The notes beneath the pieces were generated by a model. It did no database searches and had not been told where the DNA came from. It saw only the letters and a program-made list of their open reading frames with translations. Positions 6,479 through 12,476 of a stretch of DNA of 13,061 nt are shown in pieces. How positions within the stretch are numbered: the stretch's first letter is position 1; every line of letters starts with the position of its first letter. This stretch comes from Methanobacteriota archaeon (lineage in GTDB: Archaea > Halobacteriota > Halobacteria > Halobacteriales > Halalkalicoccaceae). The position numbers were made by a program, and so were the translations under genes. The DNA is taken from the NCBI GenBank assembly GCA_022561895.1, contig JADFQH010000048.1, positions 1-13,061 of the forward strand, read 5' to 3'.

Positions 6479-6790
6479 TCAGTGATCGTCCTCGCGCCAC
6501 TTGTGCTCGCACTCGGTACAGACGAAAAATCGCGTTTCCGACTCGTCGGCGGAACGGATCTGCTGCATATACCAGTAGGCTCGGTCGTTGCCACACTCGG
6601 GACACTGCGCGCTCGTCGTCGGCAGGCCGCTGTTTTCCGCGCCCGACTCGATCACTTCCGTCTCCTCTTGGGCGTCGGTAACGGTATACGAGTCGCTGTC
6701 GCCCTTTGGCTGTTCGTGCCCGCAGCTGTTACACATCCACAGATCCCCTTGGGCCATCATCATCGAGCCACATTCATCGCAGAATTCCAT
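6479..6790 (-). CDS. tfs: transcription factor S (TFS, archaeal RNA cleavage factor)
   Basis: A 103-residue protein with two zinc ribbons. The N-terminal ribbon uses Cys4, Cys7, Cys20 and Cys23 and is like that of RNA polymerase subunit RPB9. The C-terminal ribbon uses Cys63, Cys66, Cys91 and Cys94 and is like that of TFIIS. The tip of the second ribbon carries the catalytic acidic pair Asp82-Glu83 in RSADESETRFFVCTEC, which stimulates transcript cleavage by backtracked RNA polymerase. The ending EHKWREDDH and the overall length match haloarchaeal TFS. A linker of about 35 residues joins the ribbons. It sits between two toxin-antitoxin loci without apparent relation. The coding-strand TATA-like GCTTAATTGG at 6811-6820 is about 26 nt upstream, so it is probably a single-gene leaderless unit. 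Confidence 0.95.
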   Translation of the reverse strand: MEFCDECGSMMMAQGDLWMCNSCGHEQPKGDSDSYTVTDAQEETEVIESGAENSGLPTTSAQCPECGNDRAYWYMQQIRSADESETRFFVCTECEHKWREDDH

Positions 6791-6810
6791 GCCCTCCCTA
6801 TCCTATCCAG

Positions 6811-6820
6811 CCAATTAAGC
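6811..6820 (-). promoter_or_regulatory. TATA-like box of tfs
   Basis: CCAATTAAGC on the plus strand, centred about 26 nt before the tfs ATG. It stands out in a GC-rich surrounding. Confidence 0.5.
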
Positions 6821-6896
6821 GGTCCGCTATGATGTGAACGGAGGAGAAGACAGTAGGTTCCAACACTGCAGTATTCGATTTGCCCCTTCAAAACCC

Positions 6897-6902
6897 TTAA
6901 TA
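6897..6902 (+). promoter_or_regulatory. TATA-like box of the copG-relE operon
   Basis: TTAATA, centred about 26 nt before the ATG at 6926. Confidence 0.5.
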
Positions 6903-6920
6903 GCAATACCAGAGTATTAC
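6903..6920. promoter_or_regulatory. probable CopG operator
   Basis: GCAATACCAGAGTATTAC is an inverted repeat with 7-bp arms (one mismatch) around CAGA. It lies between the TATA-like box and the start codon of the antitoxin gene. Ribbon-helix-helix antitoxins normally bind such symmetric sites to repress their own operon, so this is the obvious autoregulation site. Confidence 0.5.
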
Positions 6921-6925
6921 AGCGT

Positions 6926-7150
6926 ATGGGAACCACCACGATCAAACTTCCTGATGAGATGGATAGCGAGGTCGAGGCGTACCTCGACGCGAACCCGTAC
7001 TACGTAAGCAAGAGCGAGTTCGTCCGCGACGCGATTCGAGACAAGCTCACGATCCGCTCGCCAGCGATCTCCGAGGAGTACAGGGAGAAAATCCAGCGGG
7101 GAAAAGAGGACATCAAGGCGGGACGCTACACCCATATCGACGACCTCTGA
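6926..7150 (+). CDS. CopG-type ribbon-helix-helix antitoxin
   Basis: A 74-residue protein. The N-terminal ribbon strand TTTIKLPDEM (about 3-12) and two helices (about 13-23 and 28-41, KSEFVRDAIRDKL) form a CopG/MetJ-like DNA-binding fold that dimerises through the strand. The charged C-terminal tail (about 50-74, EEYREKIQRGKEDIKAGRY) is the usual toxin-binding region of such antitoxins. It lies 9 bp upstream of a RelE-type toxin on the same strand. An inverted repeat in the promoter fits autorepression. Confidence 0.9.
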   Translation: MGTTTIKLPDEMDSEVEAYLDANPYYVSKSEFVRDAIRDKLTIRSPAISEEYREKIQRGKEDIKAGRYTHIDDL

Positions 7151-7159
7151 GCGTTTTGA

Positions 7160-7423
7160 ATGGCAGAGATCTATCTCTCGGAGACGGCGCAAGACGACCT
7201 CGACTCGTTCGATGACGAGACACGAGAAAGACTCGTCTCGAAGCTCAAAGACGCTGCCGAGGACCCCAATCACTATCTCGAAGGGCTTTCCGACCGGAAC
7301 GAGTATAAACTCCGTTCCGGGGATTATCGGGCGATTATCGACTGGGATCAGGAGGATGAAGCGCTGTACACGCTTGCGATCGGCCACCGGAGGAACGTCT
7401 ACGACCGATGGAACGGTGATTGA
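7160..7423 (+). CDS. RelE/ParE-family toxin
   Basis: An 87-residue protein of the RelE/ParE fold. An N-terminal strand, AEIYLSETAQDDLDSF, is followed by two helices with KLKDAAEDPNHYLEGL. The beta-sheet core is EYKLRSGDYRAIIDWDQEDEALYTLAIGHRRNVYDRW. The basic residues Lys and Arg in YKLRSGDYRAII and the closing GHRRNVY are the positions used for ribosome-bound mRNA cleavage in RelE relatives. ParE relatives share the fold but hit gyrase, and the sequence alone does not decide between them. RelE is favoured by the HRRNVY ending. Length and motifs are complete, so this is the only toxin of the window that looks functional. Confidence 0.88.
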   Translation: MAEIYLSETAQDDLDSFDDETRERLVSKLKDAAEDPNHYLEGLSDRNEYKLRSGDYRAIIDWDQEDEALYTLAIGHRRNVYDRWNGD

Positions 7424-7449
7424 GTGGTCTCCACCGGTATTGGGTAGCT

Positions 7450-7557
7450 ATGGCTCACAACAAACCAAACCGCAAAAGTGCTCGTCTGAAAAACGGACCG
7501 GACTGGCTCACCGGTCTCTTCCTCTCCGACGAAGACGACCCCGCGACTGACGAGTAG
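7450..7557 (+). CDS. possible 35-residue small protein
   Basis: An ATG ORF 26 bp downstream of relE encodes MAHNKPNRKSARLKNGPDWL then a short hydrophobic patch and the acidic tail DEDDPATDE. The layout (basic start, central GPDWLTGLF, acidic end) looks more like a protein than random sequence, and codons are usable for haloarchaea. No family is recognised. It could be a third member of the toxin-antitoxin transcript, an independent small protein, or chance. Confidence 0.35.
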   Translation: MAHNKPNRKSARLKNGPDWLTGLFLSDEDDPATDE

Positions 7558-7596
7558 TCGGAGAACACGACTCATCGTATACCACTGTCCAATAGG

Positions 7597-8025
7597 TCAG
7601 CCTTGAGCGGAGGACGGTGGCGGCCCATCTCTCTGCCCGTCATTGCCCCTCGGGCCACCGGAACCGGTGTCACCATTGCCCGGATCCTTTGGATTGAAAC
7701 CATCTTGACCGGCATTTGGTGGCGGAGTAGTATCCCCGTTCCCGTTATCCGTGCCACCTCCCGATGAACCGTTTCTCCCCTTGCGTCCGCGCTTTCCGCG
7801 CCGCTTGCCGTTCTTGCGCCGTCCGCGGTGCTTGCGTTTTTTCGATCCGTATCTCTTGTTGGAGCGACCGCTGCACCGGCGTTTCGATTTCTTCGACTTC
7901 CCCTGTTTAGCTGCTGCCGTTCCCGTTCCGGCTGTGCCGACGAGGGCAATGGCTGCCCCCGTGCCAATCCCTCTAAGCACCAGCCGTCGGGAGACAGGCT
8001 GCTCTAACTCATCTCTGTCAATCAT
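7597..8025 (-). CDS. Tat-exported, extremely basic low-complexity protein
   Basis: A 142-residue protein. Residues 1-39 form a Tat signal with SRRLVLRG (twin Arg 13-14), a hydrophobic stretch GTGAAIALVGTAG and an Ala-rich end, so cleavage near residue 39 is likely. There is no lipobox. Residues 40-84 are extraordinarily basic (26 of 45 are Lys or Arg) and include SKKRKHRGRRKNGKRRGKRG and a single Cys51. Residues 86-142 are a Gly/Pro/Asn/Asp-rich, probably disordered tail. No known domain is visible. The high positive charge is unusual for a secreted haloarchaeal protein. Binding to acidic polymers, DNA or membranes is possible but unproven. A TATA-like box at 8046-8053 is about 25 nt upstream. 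Confidence 0.7.
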   Translation of the reverse strand: MIDRDELEQPVSRRLVLRGIGTGAAIALVGTAGTGTAAAKQGKSKKSKRRCSGRSNKRYGSKKRKHRGRRKNGKRRGKRGRKGRNGSSGGGTDNGNGDTTPPPNAGQDGFNPKDPGNGDTGSGGPRGNDGQRDGPPPSSAQG

Positions 8026-8308
8026 GCAATATACCTCGCAAGGGACCTATACGTTAGCAATCAGTATAAACTAGTATTCTGGGAAATAGGACGTTCGCAG
8101 TAATCGAGCAGATTCCTGCTTGACGGGACTGCTCGAGCGCCTCAAACGATTATATGGATGATCCGCTCTCCGACCCGGTCGTCCGAGGGACTTGCCGCTG
8201 AATCCGAACGGGACATACAGTGTCCTTCGACATCAACGGTTGAAACGCTGCAGGTACGTTCGGCGAGTTCTGACACAAGAAAATCCCGTCCGACCGCGGG
8301 CGGAACTC
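8026..8308. other. intergenic region without a supported gene
   Basis: Between the basic Tat protein start and the left end of the 102-bp repeat I see only a promoter-like start region. Short open frames on both strands have no recognisable protein features and no consistent codon pattern. A second TATA-like AGTATAAACT lies near 8063. It may be remnant DNA. Confidence 0.5.
8046..8053 (-). promoter_or_regulatory. TATA-like box of the basic Tat protein gene
   Basis: CCTATACG on the plus strand (CGTATAGG on the coding strand) about 25 nt before the ATG at 8025. Confidence 0.4.
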
Positions 8309-8410
8309 ATAGGGATTATCGTCGCCAGCCGGATCGTTTCGTGGACTCGCACGGTCCACGTCGGTCGGTGAATGAACGGGAACTCGATGAGTCTCTACGA
8401 TAATCCCTAT
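8309..8410 (+). mobile_element. 102-bp MITE-like element, copy A
   Basis: It begins ATAGGGATTATCGT and ends ACGATAATCCCTAT, a perfect 14-bp terminal inverted repeat. It is exactly as long as copy B at 8756-8857 and differs from it at about 10 positions (about 90 percent identical), in the same orientation. It encodes no protein. No clear target duplication is visible. The last base of the right end is also part of the stop codon of the DUF5789 gene. A non-autonomous transposon is the best reading, and a repeated regulatory hairpin is the alternative. Confidence 0.7.
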
Positions 8411-8667
8411 CAGCCTTCCCCTTCCGACTGGTAGGGCTCGCCGACGGCCTCGCGGGGAAGCACGTTGTGAATCTCGCTTTCGAGGTCGTCGACGGAGCTG
8501 TACGAATCGCTGCCGGTCTCCGAGACGAGTTCCCCGAGATTCGCCTCGCCATCCGCGAGCAGGAGCGTTGTATCCTGTAGCTCGACCGCGGCGTCGTCGC
8601 GCGGAATGGGATACGAGAGTTCTTCCAACACACCGTCGATCCGGCTGAGCTTGACTTCGCGTGCCAT
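8410..8667 (-). CDS. DUF5789 family protein
   Basis: An 85-residue acidic protein starting MAREVKLSRIDGVLEELSYP. It has the pattern of the haloarchaeal DUF5789 family: an N-terminal strand, an IPRDDAAVELQDTTLLLADGEANLGELV core and a C-terminal helix region with DDLESEIHNVLPREAVGEP. Function is unknown, and no catalytic or metal-binding residues stand out. The gene lies between two direct copies of the 102-bp element. Its stop codon touches copy A and its promoter (TATA-like 8692-8699, about 28 nt before the ATG) is close to copy B. Confidence 0.85.
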   Translation of the reverse strand: MAREVKLSRIDGVLEELSYPIPRDDAAVELQDTTLLLADGEANLGELVSETGSDSYSSVDDLESEIHNVLPREAVGEPYQSEGEG

Positions 8668-8691
8668 GTCACCGCATACGCAGGCTAGGTT

Positions 8692-8699
8692 CTTATACT
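8692..8699 (-). promoter_or_regulatory. TATA-like box of the DUF5789 gene
   Basis: CTTATACT on the plus strand (AGTATAAG on the coding strand), centred about 28 nt upstream of the ATG at 8667. Confidence 0.5.
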
Positions 8700-8754
8700 A
8701 TTGGCAGACGGACGAGGTAGCCAACAGCTCCGGCTTCGCCGAACAGCAGGCTGA

Positions 8755-8858
8755 TATAGGGATTATCGTAGCCAGCCGGATCGTTTCTTGCACTCGCACG
8801 GTCCATGTCGGTCGGTTAGTGAACGGGAAGTCTCTGTGTCTCTACGATAATCCCTATA
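8755..8858 (+). mobile_element. 102-bp MITE-like element, copy B
   Basis: The ends TATAGGGATTATCGTAG and CTACGATAATCCCTATA form a perfect 17-bp terminal inverted repeat. The core 8756-8857 aligns without gaps to copy A. It lies between the divergent DUF5789 and MFS genes, 23 bp before the MFS start. No target duplication or coding capacity is visible. Its better-paired ends suggest it is the younger or better-preserved copy. Confidence 0.72.
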
Positions 8859-8859
8859 G
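8854..8859 (+). promoter_or_regulatory. TATA-like box of the MFS gene within the end of copy B
   Basis: CTATAG at the right end of the repeat is centred about 26 nt before the GTG start at 8882, the usual haloarchaeal spacing. The sequence between the repeat and the start has no alternative box. Confidence 0.4.
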
Positions 8860-8881
8860 CAGTCGCTCACATAGGCCGACC

Positions 8882-10141
8882 GTGGCGCTCTTTGGAACCG
8901 ACCGACGCATTCTCGCGCTCGCGTTCGCCAGAATGGCGGACGGCGTCGGCAACTCCTTTCTAATCATCGTCCTACCGCTGTACATCGCGAGCGGGATCGT
9001 CGAAGGACGGACCTTCGGGCTGACCGAATCGATGATCATCGGGATCGTTCTCTCCCTCGTGGGCTTCGTCAGTAGCTTCTCCCAGCCGGTTACGGGGAGG
9101 GTCTCCGATCGAACCGGAAAGAGAAAACTCTACATCCTGCTTGGACTGGGCGGGCTGACAACCGCGAACCTCCTCTATCTGTTCGCGGGATCGTACGTTT
9201 CGCTGATCGCGGTACGCGCCCTCCAGGGGGTTTCGATCGCCTTCATCATCCCCACGTCGGTCGCACTGGTCAACGAACTCGCGGGCGCAGGGACGCGCGG
9301 TGGCAACATGGGTGTCTACAACACCTTCCGGCTCGTCGGGTTCGGCACAGGACCGGTCGCGGCGGGCGCGCTGGTCGCCGCCGGGCCCTACTCGCTCGCC
9401 GGAGTCACCCTGAACGGGTTCGAGGCGACGTTCTATCTCGCCGCCGCGGCCGCCGCAGTCGGCTTTCTGTTGGTCACCCTCTTGGTCCACGATCCCGCGG
9501 AGCTCGAACGCGCTGGCGAGGACCTCTCGATCGACGTTTTCGACGGCGAGGGCGGACTCGATCCGATCTTCACCCTCGGGATCGCCTCGTTGTTTATGGC
9601 GACCGGGATCGCCCTGTTTGCGACCCTCCAGCCCGAGGTTAATTCGAGATTGAATCAGGGCTCGACCTGGTTCGGGATCCAGTTTGCGGCGTTCGTCATT
9701 GCTCAGATCTTTCTCCAAGTGCCTATCGGTAGGGCGAGCGACCGCTGGGGCCGCCGGCCGTTCATCCTCGCCGGACTCGTCCTACTTGCGCCCTCGACGC
9801 TGCTTCAGGGGATCGTCCTCGATTCGGCCGTGATGTTTCTCGTGCGCTTCGCCCAAGGGGTCGCCGGCGCGATGGTGTTTGCCCCCGCACTCGCGCTCGC
9901 GGGCGACCTCGCCACGAAGGGCGATTCGGGGACCAAACTCTCGGTGCTGACGATGGCCTTCGGGCTAGGGATCGCCTTCGGCCCGCTCGCGGCGGGCTTT
10001 CTCGTCGAACTGAGTTTCGTGGTTCCCTTCGCCGTCGGCGCGGCCCTCGCCCTCGTGGGGTTGGTGCTCGTCTACACGCAGGTCGAAGAAACGGTCGGAA
10101 CCGAGACGCCGAGAACGGATGCCGCCGCCCCCCAGGATTAA
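8882..10141 (+). CDS. major facilitator superfamily (MFS) transporter
   Basis: A 419-residue membrane protein from GTG 8882 (MALFGTDRRILALAFARMAD). The open frame continues upstream through the repeat element, so the start is set by family-like sequence and promoter spacing. About twelve membrane helices are expected in two halves. The MFS motif A appears after the second helix as GRVSDRTGKRK and again in the second half as GRASDRWGRRP. A central hydrophilic loop (about 200-230, with LERAGEDLSIDVFDGEGG) separates the halves. The pattern resembles drug/metabolite antiporters, but the substrate cannot be read from sequence. The stop overlaps the convergent dehydrogenase stop by 2 bp. Confidence 0.9.
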   Translation: MALFGTDRRILALAFARMADGVGNSFLIIVLPLYIASGIVEGRTFGLTESMIIGIVLSLVGFVSSFSQPVTGRVSDRTGKRKLYILLGLGGLTTANLLYLFAGSYVSLIAVRALQGVSIAFIIPTSVALVNELAGAGTRGGNMGVYNTFRLVGFGTGPVAAGALVAAGPYSLAGVTLNGFEATFYLAAAAAAVGFLLVTLLVHDPAELERAGEDLSIDVFDGEGGLDPIFTLGIASLFMATGIALFATLQPEVNSRLNQGSTWFGIQFAAFVIAQIFLQVPIGRASDRWGRRPFILAGLVLLAPSTLLQGIVLDSAVMFLVRFAQGVAGAMVFAPALALAGDLATKGDSGTKLSVLTMAFGLGIAFGPLAAGFLVELSFVVPFAVGAALALVGLVLVYTQVEETVGTETPRTDAAAPQD

Positions 10142-11088
10142 ACCGGATCTCTCGGCTCCTCGCCCGCGAGCACGCCAAGTACGTCCCGAGTAACCGTTTC
10201 GCGCAGCTCCACGATCGACTCCTCGGAGTACCAGGCGACGTGGGGCGTCAGCACGACCGAATCGAGATCGAACAGCGCCGACTCTTCTGGGGGTTCTTCG
10301 GGTAGCACGTCCAACCCTGCCCCCGCGATCTCGCCCTCGGTGATGGCCGAAGCGAGCGCCTCGCAATCGACGAGCGCACCGCGGGCCGTGTTTACGAGCA
10401 CGCCATCGTTGCGCATTCGCTCGAACGCGTCGCTATCGAGCAGCCCCCGAGTTTCGTCGGTCAGCGGCGCATGGACGGAGACGATCCGCGAACGGTCGAG
10501 CAGCTCTTCGAATCCGACCTTCTCGACGCCGTCCTCGGCGAGTTCGTCCGCCGAGCGATACGGATCGTACCCGAGAAGCTCGAACCTGAAGCCGGCCGCC
10601 TTCGCCGCGAGGCGCTGGGGAATTCGTCCGAAGCCGACGAAGCCGACCGTCGCGCCCTGGAGACGATGAATCGGCTGGCCTTCCGTCCAGTCCCACTCCC
10701 CGTTTTTGACTTGTCTATCGAACCGGGCAGTCTCGCGGATACACGAAAGGAGGAGTGCGAGGGCGTGTTCTGCGACTTCGTCTTCACAGTAGTCAGGGAC
10801 GTTCACGACCGGAACATCGTGGTCGCTTGCCGCGTCGAGATCCACGCCGTCGACGCCGACGCCGTAGCGACCGACAACGGCGAGATCGACCGTCTCGAAC
10901 ACCTGCCGGGTGATCGGCGCGTACTGGACGAGCAGCGCGTCGGCGCTCGTCTCGCGGGCGGCGTCGATCACCTCCTCGGGAGTTTCCGTCCTTGCACTCT
11001 CGAGCTCCGCCCCCGCCTCCTCGACGAGCCGGCGTTCGATCCCGAGATCGGGAAAATCGAAGTCGGTGACGAGGATCGTATGAGTCAT
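10138..11088 (-). CDS. CtBP-like D-2-hydroxyacid dehydrogenase
   Basis: A 316-residue NAD-dependent dehydrogenase. The outer catalytic domain (about 1-100 and 290-316) flanks a Rossmann domain. The nucleotide loop is GFVGFGRIPQ (149-158), with Gly152 and Gly154, but Pro157 replaces the usual third glycine. Asp175 at the end of the second strand favours NAD over NADP. The catalytic set is Arg236 (NTARGALVD), Glu265 (LDVLPEEP) and His283 (TPHVAWYSEES). Trp286 after the histidine is typical of the CtBP subgroup. The family reduces 2-oxoacids or oxidises D-2-hydroxyacids, and the substrate is not determined. It overlaps the crotonase stop by 4 nt (ATGA), so the pair is an operon. Confidence 0.87.
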   Translation of the reverse strand: MTHTILVTDFDFPDLGIERRLVEEAGAELESARTETPEEVIDAARETSADALLVQYAPITRQVFETVDLAVVGRYGVGVDGVDLDAASDHDVPVVNVPDYCEDEVAEHALALLLSCIRETARFDRQVKNGEWDWTEGQPIHRLQGATVGFVGFGRIPQRLAAKAAGFRFELLGYDPYRSADELAEDGVEKVGFEELLDRSRIVSVHAPLTDETRGLLDSDAFERMRNDGVLVNTARGALVDCEALASAITEGEIAGAGLDVLPEEPPEESALFDLDSVVLTPHVAWYSEESIVELRETVTRDVLGVLAGEEPRDPV

Positions 11089-11849
11089 TCGAACTCGGGA
11101 TCGCGCTTCTCGACGAACGCCGCCATCCCCTCGCGCTGATCCGCAGTCCCGAACAGACCGCTCCAGAGGCGTTTTTCATACGAGAGTCCCGCCGACTGTG
11201 GACCCTCGTGGACCTGATTGAGCGACTCCTTTGCGGCCGCAAGCGCGAATCGAGGTTTTTCGGTGAGAGTGGTGGCCATCTCCCCTACGACTGAATCGAG
11301 GTCCTCCTGAGAAACGACCTCGCCGACGAGGCCGATCTCCGCCGCGGATTCGGCGTCGAGGCGCTCGCCCAAAAAGACCATCCGGCGGGCGGCGGCGTCG
11401 CCCACGAGTCTGGAAAGACGCTGTGTGCCACCCCAGCCGGGGACGATCCCCAGATCGATCTCGGTCTGGCCCAACACGGCGTTCTCGCTTGCGACGCGGA
11501 GATCGCAGGCGAGCGCGAGTTCACAGCCCCCGCCGAAGGCATATCCATTTACGGCGGCGATCGCGGGTGCGTCGTGGGTCGCGATCCGGTCACAGATTTC
11601 ATGACCCAGTTCAGCGTACGCCATCGCCTCCGCGACCGAGAGGTCCTTCATGTAGCTGATGTCGGCCCCGGCGACGAAGGCGTCCTCGCCCGCGCCCGTC
11701 AAGACGATAACACGGGCGTCCTCACACTCGTCGAGAACGCTATCGAGCGCTTCGAGGGTTTCGACGTTGAGCGCGTTCAGACTCTCGGGCCGGTCGATCG
11801 TGATGGTTGCGACGCCCTCTTCCCGCGAGAGTGCGACTGTCTCTGGCAT
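11085..11849 (-). CDS. enoyl-CoA hydratase/isomerase (crotonase family)
   Basis: A 254-residue protein from ATG 11849 (MPETVALSREEGVATITIDR). An upstream in-frame ATG at 11912 is rejected because it lies inside the end of a repeat element and precedes the promoter. The oxyanion-hole segments are FVAGADI (58-64) and FGGGCEL (105-111). Both catalytic glutamates of hydratases are present at Glu110 (GGGCEL) and Glu130 (GQTEI), followed by IVPGWGGTQRL. This supports true hydratase activity, adding water to a 2-enoyl-CoA as in beta-oxidation. It is the first gene of an operon with the CtBP-like dehydrogenase. A TATA-like GTTTAGGACA (minus strand, 11871-11880) is about 27 nt upstream. Confidence 0.9.
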   Translation of the reverse strand: MPETVALSREEGVATITIDRPESLNALNVETLEALDSVLDECEDARVIVLTGAGEDAFVAGADISYMKDLSVAEAMAYAELGHEICDRIATHDAPAIAAVNGYAFGGGCELALACDLRVASENAVLGQTEIDLGIVPGWGGTQRLSRLVGDAAARRMVFLGERLDAESAAEIGLVGEVVSQEDLDSVVGEMATTLTEKPRFALAAAKESLNQVHEGPQSAGLSYEKRLWSGLFGTADQREGMAAFVEKRDPEFE

Positions 11850-11870
11850 GGGGTGGACGACGGTGGCGGG

Positions 11871-11880
11871 TGTCCTAAAC
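11871..11880 (-). promoter_or_regulatory. TATA-like box of the crotonase-dehydrogenase operon
   Basis: TGTCCTAAAC on the plus strand, centred about 26 nt before the ATG at 11849. The repeat element begins about 18 bp further upstream. Confidence 0.4.
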
Positions 11881-11897
11881 GTTCGGCTGGCGGTGAA

Positions 11898-12009
11898 TAT
11901 ACTGTCAGTCATGGGATCCTAAACTGCGGTGGCACGATTCGACGGACACGAGCACGATTCTCGCCCGTCTTGGCTACAGTCGATTCACGGAGGTATGACC
12001 GACAGTATA
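11898..12009. mobile_element. 112-bp MITE-like element upstream of mntA
   Basis: The left end TATACTGTCAGTCAT (11898-11912) and the right end ATGACCGACAGTATA (11995-12009) are inverted repeats of 15 bp with one mismatch. The interior of about 80 bp is unlike the other elements and encodes nothing. The ends match those of the element in hepT closely, so both were probably moved by the same type of transposase. No target duplication is evident. Confidence 0.6.
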
Positions 12010-12018
12010 GCCACGCGA

Positions 12019-12026
12019 TTGATAAC
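12019..12026 (+). promoter_or_regulatory. TATA-like box of mntA
   Basis: TTGATAAC is centred about 26 nt before the ATG at 12048, just outside the repeat element, so the operon probably keeps its own promoter. Confidence 0.35.
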
Positions 12027-12047
12027 GTTTGACGGAGTAATTCAGGT

Positions 12048-12476
12048 ATGGACCACCCCCTCGGATTCGATACGGACGCCTTGCGAGAGCGACTCGCAGA
12101 GGAGCCGATCGAGGTCGCAATCGTCTTTGGCTCGCGGATCGATGGGGCGGCAACCGAAGAAAGCGACGTGGATATCGCCGTCGAGTTCAGCGACCAGTTA
12201 TCCGAGAGCGAGAAGTTCGATCACAAGATCCGGTTGATGGGCGTGCTGCCGACAGTCCTCGATGTCGGCGAAGTGGATGTGAGCGATTTCGATCGATTAC
12301 CGCCGGATATCGGACTGACCGCCGTCAATGACGGGGTTCTCGTCGTTGGAACCGAGGAGCGGGTCGAGCAGATTCGAGATCGATTCGAGGCCGCATATCC
12401 CGATTTTCGAGAAAACATAGAGCGGGGAAAAAAGGAGTTGCTCGAACGGATCGAGGCGGGAACCTATGGTAAATGA
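12048..12476 (+). CDS. mntA: MntA-type nucleotidyltransferase antitoxin
   Basis: A 142-residue minimal nucleotidyltransferase. The diagnostic GSX10DXD motif is intact: Gly28-Ser29 in IVFGSRIDG, then Asp40 and Asp42 in ESDVDIAVEF. A third acidic position is probably Asp77 or Asp80 in GEVDVSDFD. MntA proteins neutralise the partner HEPN RNase by attaching AMP to a tyrosine near its active site. The C-terminal helices (about 103-142) are highly charged. It overlaps hepT by 11 nt, the standard order for this module. All catalytic residues are present, so the antitoxin should be active, but its target is interrupted. Confidence 0.88.
   Translation: MDHPLGFDTDALRERLAEEPIEVAIVFGSRIDGAATEESDVDIAVEFSDQLSESEKFDHKIRLMGVLPTVLDVGEVDVSDFDRLPPDIGLTAVNDGVLVVGTEERVEQIRDRFEAAYPDFRENIERGKKELLERIEAGTYGK

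Noticed and set aside
7320..7350. GGGATTATCGGGCGATTATC in relE as part of the repeat family
   Set aside because: Only the short GGATTATCG core matches, it encodes conserved RelE residues and no other part of the element is present.
8150..8359. Minus-strand open frame of 69 codons in the gap before copy A
   Set aside because: It enters the repeat element, has no recognisable features and no promoter.
8606..8881. N-terminal extension of the MFS transporter
   Set aside because: The open frame runs antisense through the DUF5789 start and through repeat copy B. Homologous sequence begins at the GTG at 8882.
8972..9718. Minus-strand open frame of 248 codons opposite the MFS gene
   Set aside because: Composition is that of an antisense shadow (Arg/Glu/Gly/Asp-rich, no fold), and the plus strand has MFS motifs.
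11849..11912. Upstream start for the crotonase giving MTDSIFTASRTF...
   Set aside because: The ATG lies in the end of a repeat element (the opposite end also reads MTDSI), before the likely TATA box. The family N-terminus starts at 11849.
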